NCBI RefSeq assembly: GCF_037126465.1
Contig: NC_088206.1
Coordinates: 33,107,573-33,171,572, forward strand
Reading direction: 5' to 3'
Length of the DNA stretch: 64,000 bases
DNA from: Ornithodoros turicata
Taxonomy: Eukaryota > Arthropoda > Arachnida > Ixodida > Argasidae
Positions 32,670 to 45,192 of the stretch are shown in pieces. How positions within the stretch are numbered: position 1 is the first letter of the stretch; every line of letters begins with the position of its first letter. The notes beneath the pieces are model-generated. The model did no database searches, was not told the DNA's origin, and saw only the letters and a list, made by a program, of their open reading frames with translations. The translations under genes and the position numbers were made by a program.

Positions 32670-33425
32670 CGTGCAATGAGGTAGGGCACCGCACTACCGC
32701 AGTCAAACACCCCATCTCATCGCCATCATTTACTGTCGTTGTCCCAATCATTATGCATGGTGGTAAGTGTTACCACAATTCTGATATTTATATTGACCCG
32801 CTCAGATATGTTTTCCTGAGTGTGATAAGGGGACGTTTTCTTACGTAGGATACTCGGTGCCGAGCACTTGTTGACGAACACTTTACTTGTAAAGTACGAG
32901 GCGTTACCCGTAATCAGCTGGTCCGGGTACCCAAACCACGAAAAGACACCCAGCAGTCCATCCCAGATCCAAGCTCACACCAACTGCCACATGAGATAGA
33001 GTTCAACCCACTTCGTGACATGTAATGTCTAGCAGATATTGGTTACCACGGGGACTTCTGGGGTATGGCCCCTATTACGTCACACGAGAGCTGCCAAGAG
33101 CTGAGATCTGCCAAGGCTCCTGACTGACAACCGTTTGCAGCAATCCTGGCGTTCTAGGTTTCGACTTCTGGCATTCTATACTGCTGCGATTAAACGGGAA
33201 GACATCCTGTATCGTGCCTGACCACGTTGCGATACGGCATAGCTTAGAGTAAGTCTTGCCACCGCTGCCGTGACCTGCCAAAGCAGAGTCATGGATATAT
33301 CTGAGGAACAACTTACGAAGCTTTCGTGATACTACGATCCTGAAAGGGTTGAAACCAACCGCCTCGACGTCAGCGGTATCGCTTCCGTCGGGGAGTAGGA
33401 CGCATTCTCCTGTGCTTCCCCCCAT
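32670..33425 (-). pseudogene. Gypsy integrase zinc finger and core
   Basis: On the minus strand: YIHDSALAGHGSGGKTY, the H2C2 zinc-binding region (His-His near the start, then SSIECQKSKPRTPG with the Cys), followed by the degenerate integrase core. Several stops. A closely related copy lies at 54360-55130 on the plus strand, with the same LINE junction. Confidence 0.75.
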
Positions 33426-33429
33426 GACC

Positions 33430-33890
33430 AGGGCATTGCCCCTTAGACAGCAGCAACCTAAAATCCACTGCAGGGATCAGTGCCAGATTTACAGTGGAGG
33501 GGGCCCCGGGGCGCTGTGCTGTGGGGGCTCCGTCGTGTATTCTATGTCTATCCAATGTGTTATTCGGCGTCAATATGTATGGACGGAAGACACATTTTTG
33601 CGAAATTTCTGTTTCAGGGATGCGTTTGAGGCATGCAAAACACATTTCCCTTCCACAAGGTCTTTACTGGTGGGGCCCCTTTGTGGTGGGGGCCCAGGGG
33701 AAAGTGCCCCGTCTGCCCTCCCCTAAATCCGTAACTGGCAGGGATACATGATGGCCTTCACCATGTAGACGCTGAACTTGGTGGAGAATGTCTACCACGA
33801 TAGAGGCTAGCGACACACGAAGCCCCATGGTTGCCACACACTGCAGCCCGTGAATCGGTTGGTGAAATGTTGTCACTTTTTGACATTTAT
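33430..33890 (-). pseudogene. LINE RNase H fragment with MITE, inverted copy
   Basis: Mirror of 31680-32130: minus-strand LQCVATMGLRVSLASIVVD and HQVQRLHGEGHHVSLPV, cut by the same MITE at the same base. Together with 31640-32130 it makes an inverted repeat around the Gypsy piece. Confidence 0.7.
33478..33737 (-). mobile_element. hAT-type MITE, copy b
   Basis: 260 bp flanked by GCAGGGAT (33470-33477 and 33738-33745). The ends are CAGTGCCAGATTTA and CAGTTACGGATTTA. The insertion site is identical to copy a, so it was duplicated with its host LINE rather than inserted twice. Confidence 0.8.
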
Positions 33891-34896
33891 GGAGTCTTTG
33901 GACAGGTGCAGAACATTAGTGCGAGGTCAACAGTAGGAGAAGAAACCGATGAGAACTACTAGCTTGTTTGAGGGGTAGAAGAATACTTCCTGTGTGAAGA
34001 GGTGTAGTTATGACAAAGGAACGCTAATTTTTTAAAGATGCATCCTTTACACTTGAATGACCATTGAAACAGTGAAAGTTCATTGTCTTTTGAGCCCCAC
34101 TACTGGAACTGTTCAGTGTTTGTCACTGCTGCAGTGAGCCATGCAAGGTTACCACATCATATTGGTCCTAAATTTGTAGAGTTCCCCTATCTCAGACGCA
34201 ACCATCATTTTTCTTTATTGCTCTCCCGATCCTACCTTCTCAGAGATTAATGTGGTTCTCCATGCATTGCATGGGCACTGCCTTTTTCTACTCATGCTTT
34301 CAGGTTCTTCTTCTGTTGAATAAATCTTCACTTGAGAGTTTGCAGCCATCACGCTGTCTACCGTGTTTGCCCCTCCTCTATATTGATGTGCTGTAACGGT
34401 TGTAGCACATCAACATGCAAACAACCTACCAACAACTACCAAAAAACCTTGCCTAGTCCTACTTTTGGATGGAAAGTACACGATGTGGTAACATCCGCAT
34501 ATATAAAGTTTTAGTCGACGGAGATTTGCTGTTTTTGTACAACCTCCATTGTACATTTCTTTTGTCTCACTTAGCATGCCTGAAGGAATGTTCTCATCTT
34601 CTTCAAGATGACAGGTCAATGTTTGATCTGCAGCATTATTGTTCCTGTAATCTTTTCACGAACGGAGAATACAAAAGTGAACAAATGGTAAAATATAACT
34701 AGCTTCTTAAATTCAAAAGCAAAAGACAAAACTGTTTATACGTCTCTTGTTGTTAAGTTAAGTGTTAAATCCCAATCTTCGTTCAAATATTAATTGACAT
34801 TTAGAAACGTAGTCACTAGGATGTATACTAAAAGGTTATGAACACAGTTCAGCTGAATGATCACTGATGAAAATTATCTTACTTACTCCTCACATA
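33891..34896. other. No recognisable gene
   Basis: AT-rich with short frames, including a poly(A)-signal-like GAATAAATC at 34318. No domain is recognised. Confidence 0.4.
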
Positions 34897-35717
34897 CAGG
34901 GTGTCCCAGAAAACGTGTCATTGAATTATAATAAAAAAACTACACCACCTAGAGTCATGCGGTCAATGGCATTTGTTCTGACTGGGTTTTTGCCACCTCC
35001 TCGTGTGAATGTTGTGTAACGTAAATTTAATTATGTAAATTTTTGCTAGCTTAAGTCGGAAATTTGCCTAGTAAAGGTCACTTTTTTGCCCCACCAATGT
35101 GAAGAGCGTGTCTAATTTAGTCAAATTAATGGTAATTGACAGGGATATTCAGAAGCTACCCCATCGGAAAAAATAGCCGAACATCATACTCTACGGAGGT
35201 CGCACAGAATAGCGCACGATGAATTTTTCAGCGTAACCTTTGTCAGTCCGACGAAAGGAGGTTGGAAACCCAGCCCTCCCCGACACCGCAGAAAGAGATA
35301 AAACAGGAACTGTTACTTTTTCTACTATCACTCTATGGGCTGGCTTCGGAACCTCCTTTCGTCGCACTGCGAGCGATTGCGCTCAAACAGTCACCGCCCG
35401 CTATGGTACGGTGCTCCGAAAAGCATGATATTCGGTTATTTTTTCCGATGGGATAGCTCGTGAGTATCACTGTGAATTTCAGTGGATTTGAGTGAATTCG
35501 GCACGCTCTTCATATTGGTGGGGTAAAAAAGTGACCTTTACTTGGCAAATTTCCGAGTTCAGTTCGCAAATATTTACATAATTAAACTTGGAGTACATTA
35601 CATTCACATTACTAGGTGGCAAAAACCTAATAAGAACAAATGCTGTTGACCGCATGATTCTAGGTGGCGTAGTTTTTTTTAATTATAATTCAATGACACG
35701 TTTTCTGGGACACCTTG
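34897..35717. mobile_element. TA-target MITE with long imperfect TIRs
   Basis: 821 bp between TA dinucleotides (34895-34896 and 35718-35719). The ends are CAGGGTGTCCCAGAAAACGT and, inverted, CAAGGTGTCCCAGAAAACGT. The inverted similarity continues for hundreds of bases (CATTGAATTATAAT, CTAGAGTCATGCGGTCAA...), so it is almost a complete foldback. The ends and TA target fit Tc1/mariner-like MITEs that are common in arthropods. Non-coding. Confidence 0.85.
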
Positions 35718-35907
35718 TATACAATTGAGACATGAGATTAACCTACAAATACATCTATGCCCACAGGTTACTTAACCCTCCAGGAACAAGCTAGTAATTA
35801 TGATATGCTGTGACAGCAAAGAATGAGAAAAACTTGCAGCAAACAAGGAATGAAAATATGCTGACATCAACATTTCTACAAGTCAACGCACTGATGGGAA
35901 AGCATCC

Positions 35908-36290
35908 CTAATAGCATGCATGACGCAGATCGAGATCCAGTGGAGTACTTTCTATTGTATTTTCTCGGAGCACCCCATATCCTTCTTGTGAATGTCCGAC
36001 AGGTGGTATAATGGAATTTCCAGCAGAAATAAGGGTTTTCCGTCCAGTTTGCCGTTCAAGTAGCACGTAAAGACCACACGGCGCTGCCGTGTATGTTGCC
36101 ATGCTCTTCGGTTTCTCGGATGTATGTAAAAGAAAAGACACTTGCAGTACTTCGGTGTCAAGGCACAGTATTTCGAAATATTCAGTGTTTCTGATGCAAT
36201 TGTCGGTCTGCTTTTCACAAGCATTCTCTACCTCTCGGCAGCAAAAACCGTAGTATCCGTCGGTTTGCATTTCACAGATGAACACCTGCA
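35908..36290 (-). pseudogene. Orphan P2X7-C-like gene fragment
   Basis: A minus-strand frame with CEMQTDGYYGFCCREVENAC, then NCIRNTEYFEILCLDTEVLQ and VSFLLH. The C..MxT....CC block followed by the xxxFxxLCLDxxVLxxxF block matches the P2RX7_C family. Just upstream another frame reads SSCRCSS. Adding one base near 36278 would restore the usual C-x-C-x2-C-x2-M order, so a 1-nt deletion is likely. The domain's C-terminal half is not readable. This is independent of the foldback copies, whose sequence differs. Confidence 0.5.
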
Positions 36291-36339
36291 CGACGAAAAA
36301 ACAGAACTTGTTTCGGCTGACACAAGTGCTTCTCCCTGA

Positions 36340-37106
36340 TAGATGGAAATTTCACAAAGCAGTCCATATTCACGGCACGGTGAGCTGCTGCTGAGGACGA
36401 ATGTGACTCCGATTAATCTCTGGACGAGGAATCTTCTGTTGCGAAGAACACACTTTCCAGCACGCTAACGCACGAACCACAGTTCTGTATGAGCGATAGT
36501 TCTCGAATGCGGAATTCCATCGCACTCATGTTCAAGAGGCTCGACATTCTCGACGTAGAAATTGGTCACAAATGCCCACTGCCATTTTCGTTTTCGCCGG
36601 ATTAGCGCCCGGAAGTGCGCGTATTACATGCGTCCTCGACAGATGGCGCGGGGTCATGCAATTGTTGACAGACTGCTCGGTGTCCTACTAGGTCCCTGGA
36701 CATGCAATTATGGAAAATTCGATTACAGAAAAACTACAGCGATTTCAGCGGAGTTGTTTGATATTCGAACTTTTGAAGGTTCAAGCTTTTCGCTGAACAT
36801 AAAGTTTCGATAGGTTTATATTCACTTTTCGGTCCCTTTTTGAGGACATATCACATAGGTCTCAACTCAAAAATGAACTTTTTTCTGCGATAGATGGCGC
36901 CACACGCGCCCTTCTCACTCCTCCGACTTTGTAAGAAGTCCATCGCGTCTCTGATTGGAGGACACGACAAGCCCACGTGACAGGCGGAGACCTATGAGCT
37001 GGGTTGTGTTTCCTTTATTTTTAGATGTCCTCCTTTCCCCGATTTGCTTTTGCGCGGTGGATTTGGTCAGTCCTCCTCAGGTACCCGCGGACGCGGCTGT
37101 AGAGTA
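36340..37106. other. No recognisable gene
   Basis: Contains short frames and the repeated phrase AGATGGCGC (36644 and 36893) but no domain. It may hold further exons of the orphan fragment (for example around 36400-36520, minus strand). This is not supported. Confidence 0.35.
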
Positions 37107-37664
37107 CCGTATTTTCACGCGTATTAGCCGCGGCTTATGCGCGATTTTTTTTTCTCACGGGCGCCCTGCGGCTTATCTGATGACTATTTTTTCTTGGTAT
37201 TTTCCCCATACGCCGATTTTAACGAAAGGGCTGACAGTGTCTCTGGAACAGCGCTGCCCTGCCGATGCACGAACAGTGCGTAACAGGGACGGGTTCACAT
37301 TCGAGTAGATTGATCTTCCTGGTGCATTCCCCCAAGCAGCTTTAAGGAAAGTTGTGACAGTGATTCACGTCTTCTGGTAGATCACTGACCCATCAGCCCA
37401 CGAAAAACACCCGACAAGGGCACAATCCGATCTTGGTAGAACTCCAGAACTGACCTCCTCTGTTGTACACTGTGCCGATCCCGGAGTATGGACCACAGGG
37501 TTTATGGCCTTCTCTATGGTCTCCTTTGTCACACAAATCAGTCGTCTCGTATTGCCCGCGGCTTATCTGCGGGTGCGGCTTATCTGCCAGAAAATTTTCA
37601 AAACGTCCCTAAAAACGCGTCCTGCGGCTTATCTGCGGTGCGGCTTATACGCGTGAAATTACGG
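37107..37664. mobile_element. MITE with GCGGCTTAT repeats
   Basis: 558 bp between TA dinucleotides. The ends are CCGTATTTTCACGCGTATTA and, inverted, CCGTAATTTCACGCGTATAA. GCGGCTTAT motifs recur close to both ends (37130, 37170, 37560, 37575, 37625, 37640). The middle is unrelated and non-coding. The terminal motif CCGTATTTTC.CGCGTATAAGCCGC recalls a widespread animal MITE type. The TA target is seen directly. Confidence 0.75.
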
Positions 37665-40600
37665 TATGTACCACTGCGCCCATACACCATGTTGCAAGCC
37701 CATTGGCCTAGACTGTGCGCGCGCTCCGATTGGTCGAGAACGTTTTGAAATCGCATTTTGTAGCGCGCATGTGCGTACAGCGTCTCGGCCGTTTCAGCAT
37801 AGTTTCGAAATAGCATGGCCGGCATGTCGTTCTCCTGTGTTCGGTGGTGTCAATCGACGGAACAGTTTGCGGAAATATGTTCCCGGGTTTATTAATTCGT
37901 CCTTGTGAGTCTGCGCGTGTTGTGCTGTTTCTGGACACAACTGTTATCCTACGAACAATTTGTCAACTGCGGTACCGGAATGCTTCATGAGTTGGAGCGT
38001 GAAGAACAAGTTCGAGCGCCGTTGGACTTCGAGGACTATCAACAAAGACAGGATTGCGTGCCACACAAGCGCTTTTCGCTTCGCTATGATGGATGCACCG
38101 CAGGCAGCGAAAGAAGATGCTCATCTTGAAATGGTACGCACTCATGAGACTGGCTCGGTATTAGGAGTTGAACGGTGTGTTCGTTCTGCTTCATGTTCGA
38201 ACTTTGTCCCAGTGTGTCAGCAACGCAGTGGGCTTTGTACGCACAGTGCACCCATGTATCAGATCTTTGAATTAGTGCTTTGTATCAAATAAATCTTTAT
38301 TTTACCCCAAAATTGCTTATGTTATTTTGAATACCGAGTAACGGTGGCAGGCCTGAAATCCAATAGAAGTCGATGGTAGCCAGGACCGACCGAAAAGCCA
38401 GCCAGACATGGAAGCTCCTGATTGGCCGACTGGTTGTGCATAATATCCACCACGTCGCAATTTCATTGGTCGTGTGCCCAGTGTTGTGTGAATTATCTCA
38501 AACTATGGGCTCTATGGGGAGCTGTTGGAGCCTGGATTTGGTTGTCTCGCGTTTGCTGTTTACGTTTTACTGGCATTTCTCGAACATGCCGTGTGACTGT
38601 CGCGTACCGCCGTTACCACCTCGCTTTCTCGTGGATGAAGATTGCTCTGATCGGTAGCAGCGGGCTAAAGCTTTTCACCAGATACGCAGAGACTGTCCGT
38701 GGAGGTGTCTATTCGTGATATAGTGATCGTAGTTTTCAGTTTTCGTGGTGTCACAGGATCACGTGTCCCTGAGAGTATCGGGGGACTCCAGTTGAGCTGA
38801 ATAGCGATTTTTGTCAGAGGCAACGGTATCCAGAAAGGACGCGGGGTTTTCGACGGTCATATGACACTGCAACATTCCGTTGCAAAACATCCCTGCTTTT
38901 CTTGCCAGTGACATTTACGCTGTTGAACCATGATGTTCGTTGCTGTCGATTGGTGTCGTGAAAGCGCTCCCTCAATCGGCTCGCATTATTTCATAGTAGA
39001 ACTCAAGGCCGCTGCGCTCGCACAGGACTGCTAGCAAATTTCGATAGGGTTTCGCACTCCCCTTTAGAGCATTGCGCGGGCCTTGTCGGGCCGGGCTTTC
39101 CGTTTTTCGCACGTGCCCGTGCCAGGTTCGGACGCGACAACACATACCATGGTGCGGCATGTACGTCAACAGGCTTCATGAGACTCGACAGCTGAATGTT
39201 TGTGTCGGGTCTCGTTTCTTCTTCTTCATAGGGGTTAGGAGATGTCAGCCAGATGGCTAGGCTTGCTACTCCAAATTCCACACACATGCACTCACACACG
39301 TTGGGGCCCAGAGGCGTGGTGGGCGCGTTTGGACAGCAGAAGGAGCATCCTTCAACAAAGCCAGAGAGGAGCAACCGCGTACACACGACACCGCTCTCTC
39401 CGTGAAGCAGAGTGAGACGCTGATCAAGAGGAAAGCCGAAGTGCGGAGTTTTCAGGCGTAGTGCAGGGTTCTGCACGACACGCTCTATGCTGCGGTGCGG
39501 ATCCCGGATTGGAGTTTCCCGCGGGTAGCGGGTCGGTTGCGGGTGATATTATTGACACCCGCGCGGGTAGCGAGACTGTTGCGGGCAGCGTTTTTGGCAC
39601 AAGCACTGCTGGCGGGTCGGCCACGAACAAGCAACGGCTACAGCAACAAAAACGAAGAGAAAAGATCATACCAAATAATAAGTAAACAAGGGCGCCGCAG
39701 CCCCTGCTGGTCGGGTCCGGTTGGGTGCGGATTTCATTTTGTGGTAGAGCGCGGGTGGCGGGTCTTGTCAGAGGATTTAGGGGTCGGGTATGGATTTCAC
39801 CTTCAAATAATGGGTTGCACGTCATACGGTCCAAATGCCCATTTTGTCAAACTACCAAGTGTCCGTCTGGCTTACGCGAACATTTGGGAAAACAAAATGC
39901 GTGATAGCGCTTTTCTATAGAAACGGCTATCTTGTCCCCCATCCCGAGTTTCTTCAGCTATAAAACAAACCAAACAGTGCACGTATGCACAGGTCATGCG
40001 CATTTTGGCACTGTAGTCGCCTCTTGAGAAGGGGTAGAGCACTGCATGGGCCGGATTTTCAGGCCCGTGCCTTGCCCATACACCAATATTTCCATACTGA
40101 GGCCCTATCCAAACCCACCTCTGCTCTAAGTGTTCCCCAGGCTCGCAGCAGGCCCGATGGCCAGTCCCATTTGTCCATTCCAATTTTCTTTCTGTGTTCT
40201 CGGAAAGGATAGCTCCATAACATACCCGAAAATCGTGCTAAAATTTTGGCGGCGATTTTGAGTAAATGGCCGCCGGATTTGGCCAATTTCGTGATACAGT
40301 GTGCGTGCAGACGGCAGGTATCAATTTGTTACTTCCTTCACTGTATTATTGTTACTTTTTTGTGGGGTTTAATGCTAGCCGGGCCTTCCTCAACCACGAT
40401 AAAAATTTCATAATTCCAAGATAAAGCAACCTGTCTTCCAGTCTGTTCAGGCTGACGTGCTGAATTGTTTGTCTGAATATTCGATATTTCGGACGCGACT
40501 GTTTATCATAATGTAGTTTGCATCAATTGCGGACTATCCGATTCAAAAATAAAGAAAGTGTTTATTTCCGCGGCAATCGAACTATGATTTCATTTTCACC

Positions 40601-40830
40601 GTCAGAGATCGCAGGCGAATTTCCATCGTTTCCGCGGTGCATATACAGTTCATAAAAGGAAGCTTTTGACCGCTCGATAAATAATTTGTTGTTTTTAGTG
40701 TTTAAACATATGATCGTCCCACTACAGCGAAGGATTCTTAGGAATACATGCAGAATGCTCATGACAAATAAATCCGGGTTTGGGTAGCGTGCCGCGAAAT
40801 CTTGTGGCAAACGTCCCCACCCTCACGGTC
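37665..40830. other. No secure gene; scattered repeat pieces
   Basis: Short frames only. G-rich GCGGGTAGCGGGTCGG-type repeats lie at about 39515-39600, with related GGGTCGGG/GGGTGCGG pieces to 39795. These resemble the inner part of hAT-type MITEs, but no paired ends were found. A plus-strand stretch at 37825-38140 gives weak hints of a zinc-finger-like exon (CVFGGVNRRNS) but is broken. Confidence 0.35.
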
Positions 40831-42645
40831 ATCCCACTATATTTGGTTTCGCTGGTCCATAAGGCCCTAAACCAATGTGCAAAACACCACAAACGCATTT
40901 GATTTTATTTATATTTTTGCATGCGGTGGGTTTGTTGTGTGGGCCCCGTCACATAACATCCGCGTCTGCACGAGCGGGCTGCCAAAGGCTTGGTGGTCGC
41001 GTCGACCTCAGCGAGCAGACGACAAGACAGCTGTGGAGAGGAGGACTACGCAACGGCGCCAACTGCGTCTCGCGCACGGCACAGACGCACGCATGGTTCT
41101 CCCCACTGATCTCTATGTATAAAGGCTGGATCGCGCATGGGAGAGGGGTGCCTTCGGGCCGCCATGTTGGTGGGCCCTAAAGTGCTGTGTGTGCCCATAG
41201 AAAACAATGGGAGGCAACAGAGATTGTGAGTATTTATTGCGCTGCTAGCATTGATCGTTGTTTGTCATCACACAATTTTGTAAGGTGCCAGTATACTGAT
41301 GTATCCTAACGGTGTTTCACAGGTGTCCCGCCGTTCGATTCTTAATTACGTTATGTTTTGCATTCCGAAACTAGACTGTCACTGCAGTGCAGCGCTGGGG
41401 ATTGTACTACAGCACGTTTCCCAGCCAATATTTCAATAAGAAACGACTTGAGGTTAACAACAGCCATGTATATAATATCCCGTACTGCCTTCTGATCAAA
41501 AATTGTTCCATAAAAGAACGGTCCGGGAAAAGATATACTCGCATGGCAGAAAGAGATCGTTCTGTAGAATCACAGCCGTTGTTTTAGCCGTGTATGCGTT
41601 TAGTATGATTTATATCAAGCATCGCCTTAGAAAGAGTCTTTTAGTAAACGACAGCGGTGCTTTGCCTCGCAAATATGGACACACCGAAGCAGCCCAAATA
41701 ATTACTTCACGCAATTAGATCACACTCGTTAGGACAGCTAATCAGGTAGTGATGTAAGCTTAATCAATTAAGTTACTTAGAAAGTAGTAACACCTCCTTG
41801 AGACACAGGACTTATCTCTTTTTGAAGTACAGCCCTTCTATGTTTGTTTGCTTCTTCCTTTATTTGTTCTGATTATTTGCAGGCGCGGTTGTGCCAAACT
41901 GAATGTCCTTCTCCAGCACTCACATGCTTTTGTTGAATACAACTGCAGCGTAAGAAAAGCTGCTTGGGGACGGGGTCCTGCTATCCAGTGCTGACTTTGT
42001 CATGCTTGTTATGTGGAGCATGTTCCAAAAAATGCAGCTCCACATATGGTGTTCAAGTTGCAACAGGACTATTTGGAGCTTGAAACAGTTGTGATTTTGT
42101 CATTTTGGCCTTCGTGTACCCAGTCCGTGAAACGCAAACAAAAAAGTCTAACACGATAGGCTTTTGTAATGAAGATCACTGATGATGAGTAAAGAGAATA
42201 TACGAGTTCAAGTTTATTCAATATTTTATATCATTCATTATATTATTCAACTTTTTATGTCAAGTTTATACAACATCAAGTTTATTCAAGTTCAAGATTT
42301 ATTTCTTGCACTTATGCGTTTCAGGATACAATGAACGTGCAGGCAGGTCGCAAAAGACTACATTTATTGTTTTGTGACCTTGCTACAATGGCAATATATA
42401 TTTTAGGAATGACAATGGTCAGGTACGCTCTCTAAATTTGTAGCACTCAATTTTAGGTTGGAATGAGCAATGAATAGCAACTTCCCTCCTGATATTTTCT
42501 CATATATGCTAAATTTTAAATTTAATGTGATCGAATATGTGATAATATACTAATAACATATAAGAATATAATATGTGATAAATGAATGTGATCAACAGTA
42601 GATGTAAACAACATGAGTAGCCAGGGCATTCACAATAAACAATTT

Positions 42646-43722
42646 TCTTTTTTTTTTTTTATTATTACTTTTTTTGGCACATGCTTTAAACAACATAACT
42701 GCATAATCCATACGGATCATAGCCTAAGGCTAGTACGATCCGGTAAAGAGAGAAAAAATACAGTAACAATGTTCAACAGCAGCAACAGTCAAATGTCAGT
42801 GCCAAGCTACCGACATCCAGTCGACAGCAAACATAAAAACGTAATCATACCAACTAACACTTATAGCAAGAAACAGTAATACTAACACTTATTCAATAGG
42901 AACCTTCGCACAGCTAATTTTAAATTGTTGGACATTATAACATATAGAGGCAGAGAGTTCCACTTGATAACTCCTTGGTGTCGCAGAAGACGCTTACCAT
43001 ATATATTCGAGAACTGCGCAACATTAAAGTGGTGTTCCAACATAGCACGGCTCGTGCGTGTAACAGATATAAGCCTTACTCCAGCAACAGCTCCCTCATT
43101 CATAATGCAATTTTTTATCATCAATACAGTTCTCTCAAAGCATAAAAGATTAAATGGCAGAATGCCTAATGGTTGATACAGACTAGAACAAGAGATCCTC
43201 GGATATGTATTGGATATAATACGGACTGCACGATTTTGTAGAACTTCAACTGGGTTCAGATAAGACTGATAGGTATGCCCCCAGGACTCTACACAGTATA
43301 ACAAATGACATTGAAAAATTACAAAATATAAAGTTCTGAGAATAGGAACTGAGAGTACCTGTCGCGCCCTGAATAGTGCGCCATTTGCCCGTGCAAGCTT
43401 AGAACATATATACGAAATATGTGGCTTCCAGTGCAAATGAGAGTCTAGGATGACACCAAGGTATTTAAAGCTATTAACACAGTCTATGTTTGCCCCTTTG
43501 ATTTGTATTTTAAAATTCGACAATCTAACAGCTTTACGATGCGAACTAAAGACCATATATTTAGTTTTTGTAAGATTTAATGTTAATGAATTTGCCTCTA
43601 ACCACTCTAGTAGGTGTGGGACAACACAATGAATTTTGGCTTGAATGTCGTCAATACACGAACCCTTAAAAAGCAGAACGGTGTCGTCAGCATACATAAT
43701 GCTATCAGTGTTTACCGTTCTT
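42646..43722 (-). pseudogene. 5'-truncated LINE, RT palm and C-terminus
   Basis: Minus-strand frame open over about 275 codons: IMYADDTVLLF (catalytic Asp pair), LTLNLTKTKYMVFS, FKYLGVILDSHLHWKPHI, then QNRAVRIISN, SLYQPLGILPFN and WNSLPLYV, ending at 42882. An A-rich tail lies on this strand at about 42646-42675. It lacks endonuclease and RT fingers. The C-terminal pattern without RNase H fits CR1/L2-like (Jockey-superfamily) LINEs. It is intact enough to be fairly recent, and it lies inside the right P-like copy but not the left. Confidence 0.85.
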
Positions 43723-44480
43723 CTTATAGTGTATATGTGCATGCCTATAAACTGAAACAATTATCACAGTTCCCTGACAAGTTTTAATTTCTGAGAGTGT
43801 ACTGTAGAGGCTGCTTAGATCTACAACAGTTCATACAAGGTATTATATACTGCGAATGCCTTTAAAAATCCCATGTGACACATATGCCTGTACTTTCTGG
43901 CGGTGCTGTGGTAGTCAAAGTTTGTGGGCATTACGCAGGTTCTGCACCCATTTCTTGAGTGTGTTGAGGCAGCTGTGAAGTAACCTGCATTGATGATGAT
44001 TATTCCAATTTTTATGGTGCATCGACAACAAAGGAAATAATACATCAGAACATTGGTTTGGGTGCAACCAGTTAAAAATGAATATGTTGTTTAATAAATG
44101 CATTGGACAAATGTTAAAACATCAGTTTAAAACATGGTTTACAATCCCTGTATCTTCTAAAAATTGAAAAGATTAAAAACTATTCTAAAAAGAATATGGG
44201 GAACTCTTCTAAAAAGAATTATAATCTCTAATTATTATATTGCTGGGTGAAGGAGCCTAAAGTGTAAGGTGTGTTTCTTATGTCAACATGTAAGAAAGTA
44301 TGTAAAACTGAGAGAGGCTAACCAAAGTGCGTGCACTGAGGTTGTTCCTTCCTGTAAAGTAGAAACCAGTGGATGAGGAACGTGATACGTACCTGTACAC
44401 CCAGCCGTATCACACTGCACAGATTATTCACTGGGTAGCCCTCATGACGAAACCTGTATTGAGAGACCACTTTTGCCTTA

Positions 44481-45192
44481 AAGGGACTATCGCATCCGTC
44501 CCGGTCGATTCCGAAACTGTAGTACCTTTTTACTCCACGTTCATCCCTGATAATAACGCCGAAAACCTGACGCGAATTGGCAGCGTCGTTCCTGTGTAGT
44601 TAGATATAAAACTTGGCAAGAGCAGACGACGCATTCCTGGATTCCCTCTCTGGAAACGTCACATGGACGAGGCCAATCACTGCGCGCCCTTTGACATGGA
44701 GGATACCAATCACGGAACGGCCGGAGGGACCTTGGTAGCCTTGGCAACCGACCGACAGGCGGGCGGGCGAGGCGGAATGGGGACGGCGTCTTCTCTGTTA
44801 CCGGCTCGCGGAATGTTGTTTCTGGTTAACGTTGAACGTGTTCGTACAGCCAGGAGCGTAACGCCGTGTTTCACGTAACATGATTACGTCTGCACTCACA
44901 CTGGTAAGCGAAAGTCAGCCCCCGTATTTACCGAGGACTTTTCACTTAGTATAGTGCGATGCGAACGCCAAGCAGACGATCTCGGAGACAATCGCCAGCG
45001 CTGCGCTCCCATTTGTGCGCCTGGCTTACGTCATCATCCTGTTGGCTGCAGATGAAATGCGGACCTTTAAAACTCGTTTACTTAATATGTAAGCTGTTTT
45101 CGGAAGAGAAATTTGGCAAAGCTGACTCTGAAGCGGTGAGGAACATTACCCTATCGGTATCATACATACGTTCCCGGATGCGATAGTCCCTT
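44481..45192. mobile_element. TA/TTAA-target MITE with AAGGGACTATCG ends
   Basis: 712 bp with an 18-bp perfect inverted repeat AAGGGACTATCGCATCCG, flanked by TA (44479-44480 and 45193-45194), or by TTAA if one base of slippage is allowed. The left P-like copy provides the empty site (TTGCCTTAAAACTGC, reverse complement of about 19184-19198). The first seven bases match the ends of the 16-kb foldback (AAGGGACTCTGACC). Non-coding. Confidence 0.85.

Noticed and set aside
37825..38140. Second THAP-like exon (CVFGGVNRRNS)
   Set aside because: Needs a frame change at once, lacks the C-x2-H half and has no clear transposon ends nearby. Too weak to annotate.
39490..39800. Complete hAT MITE with GGGTCGGG repeats
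   Set aside because: Internal motifs are present but no matching pair of ends or 8-bp duplication could be located.
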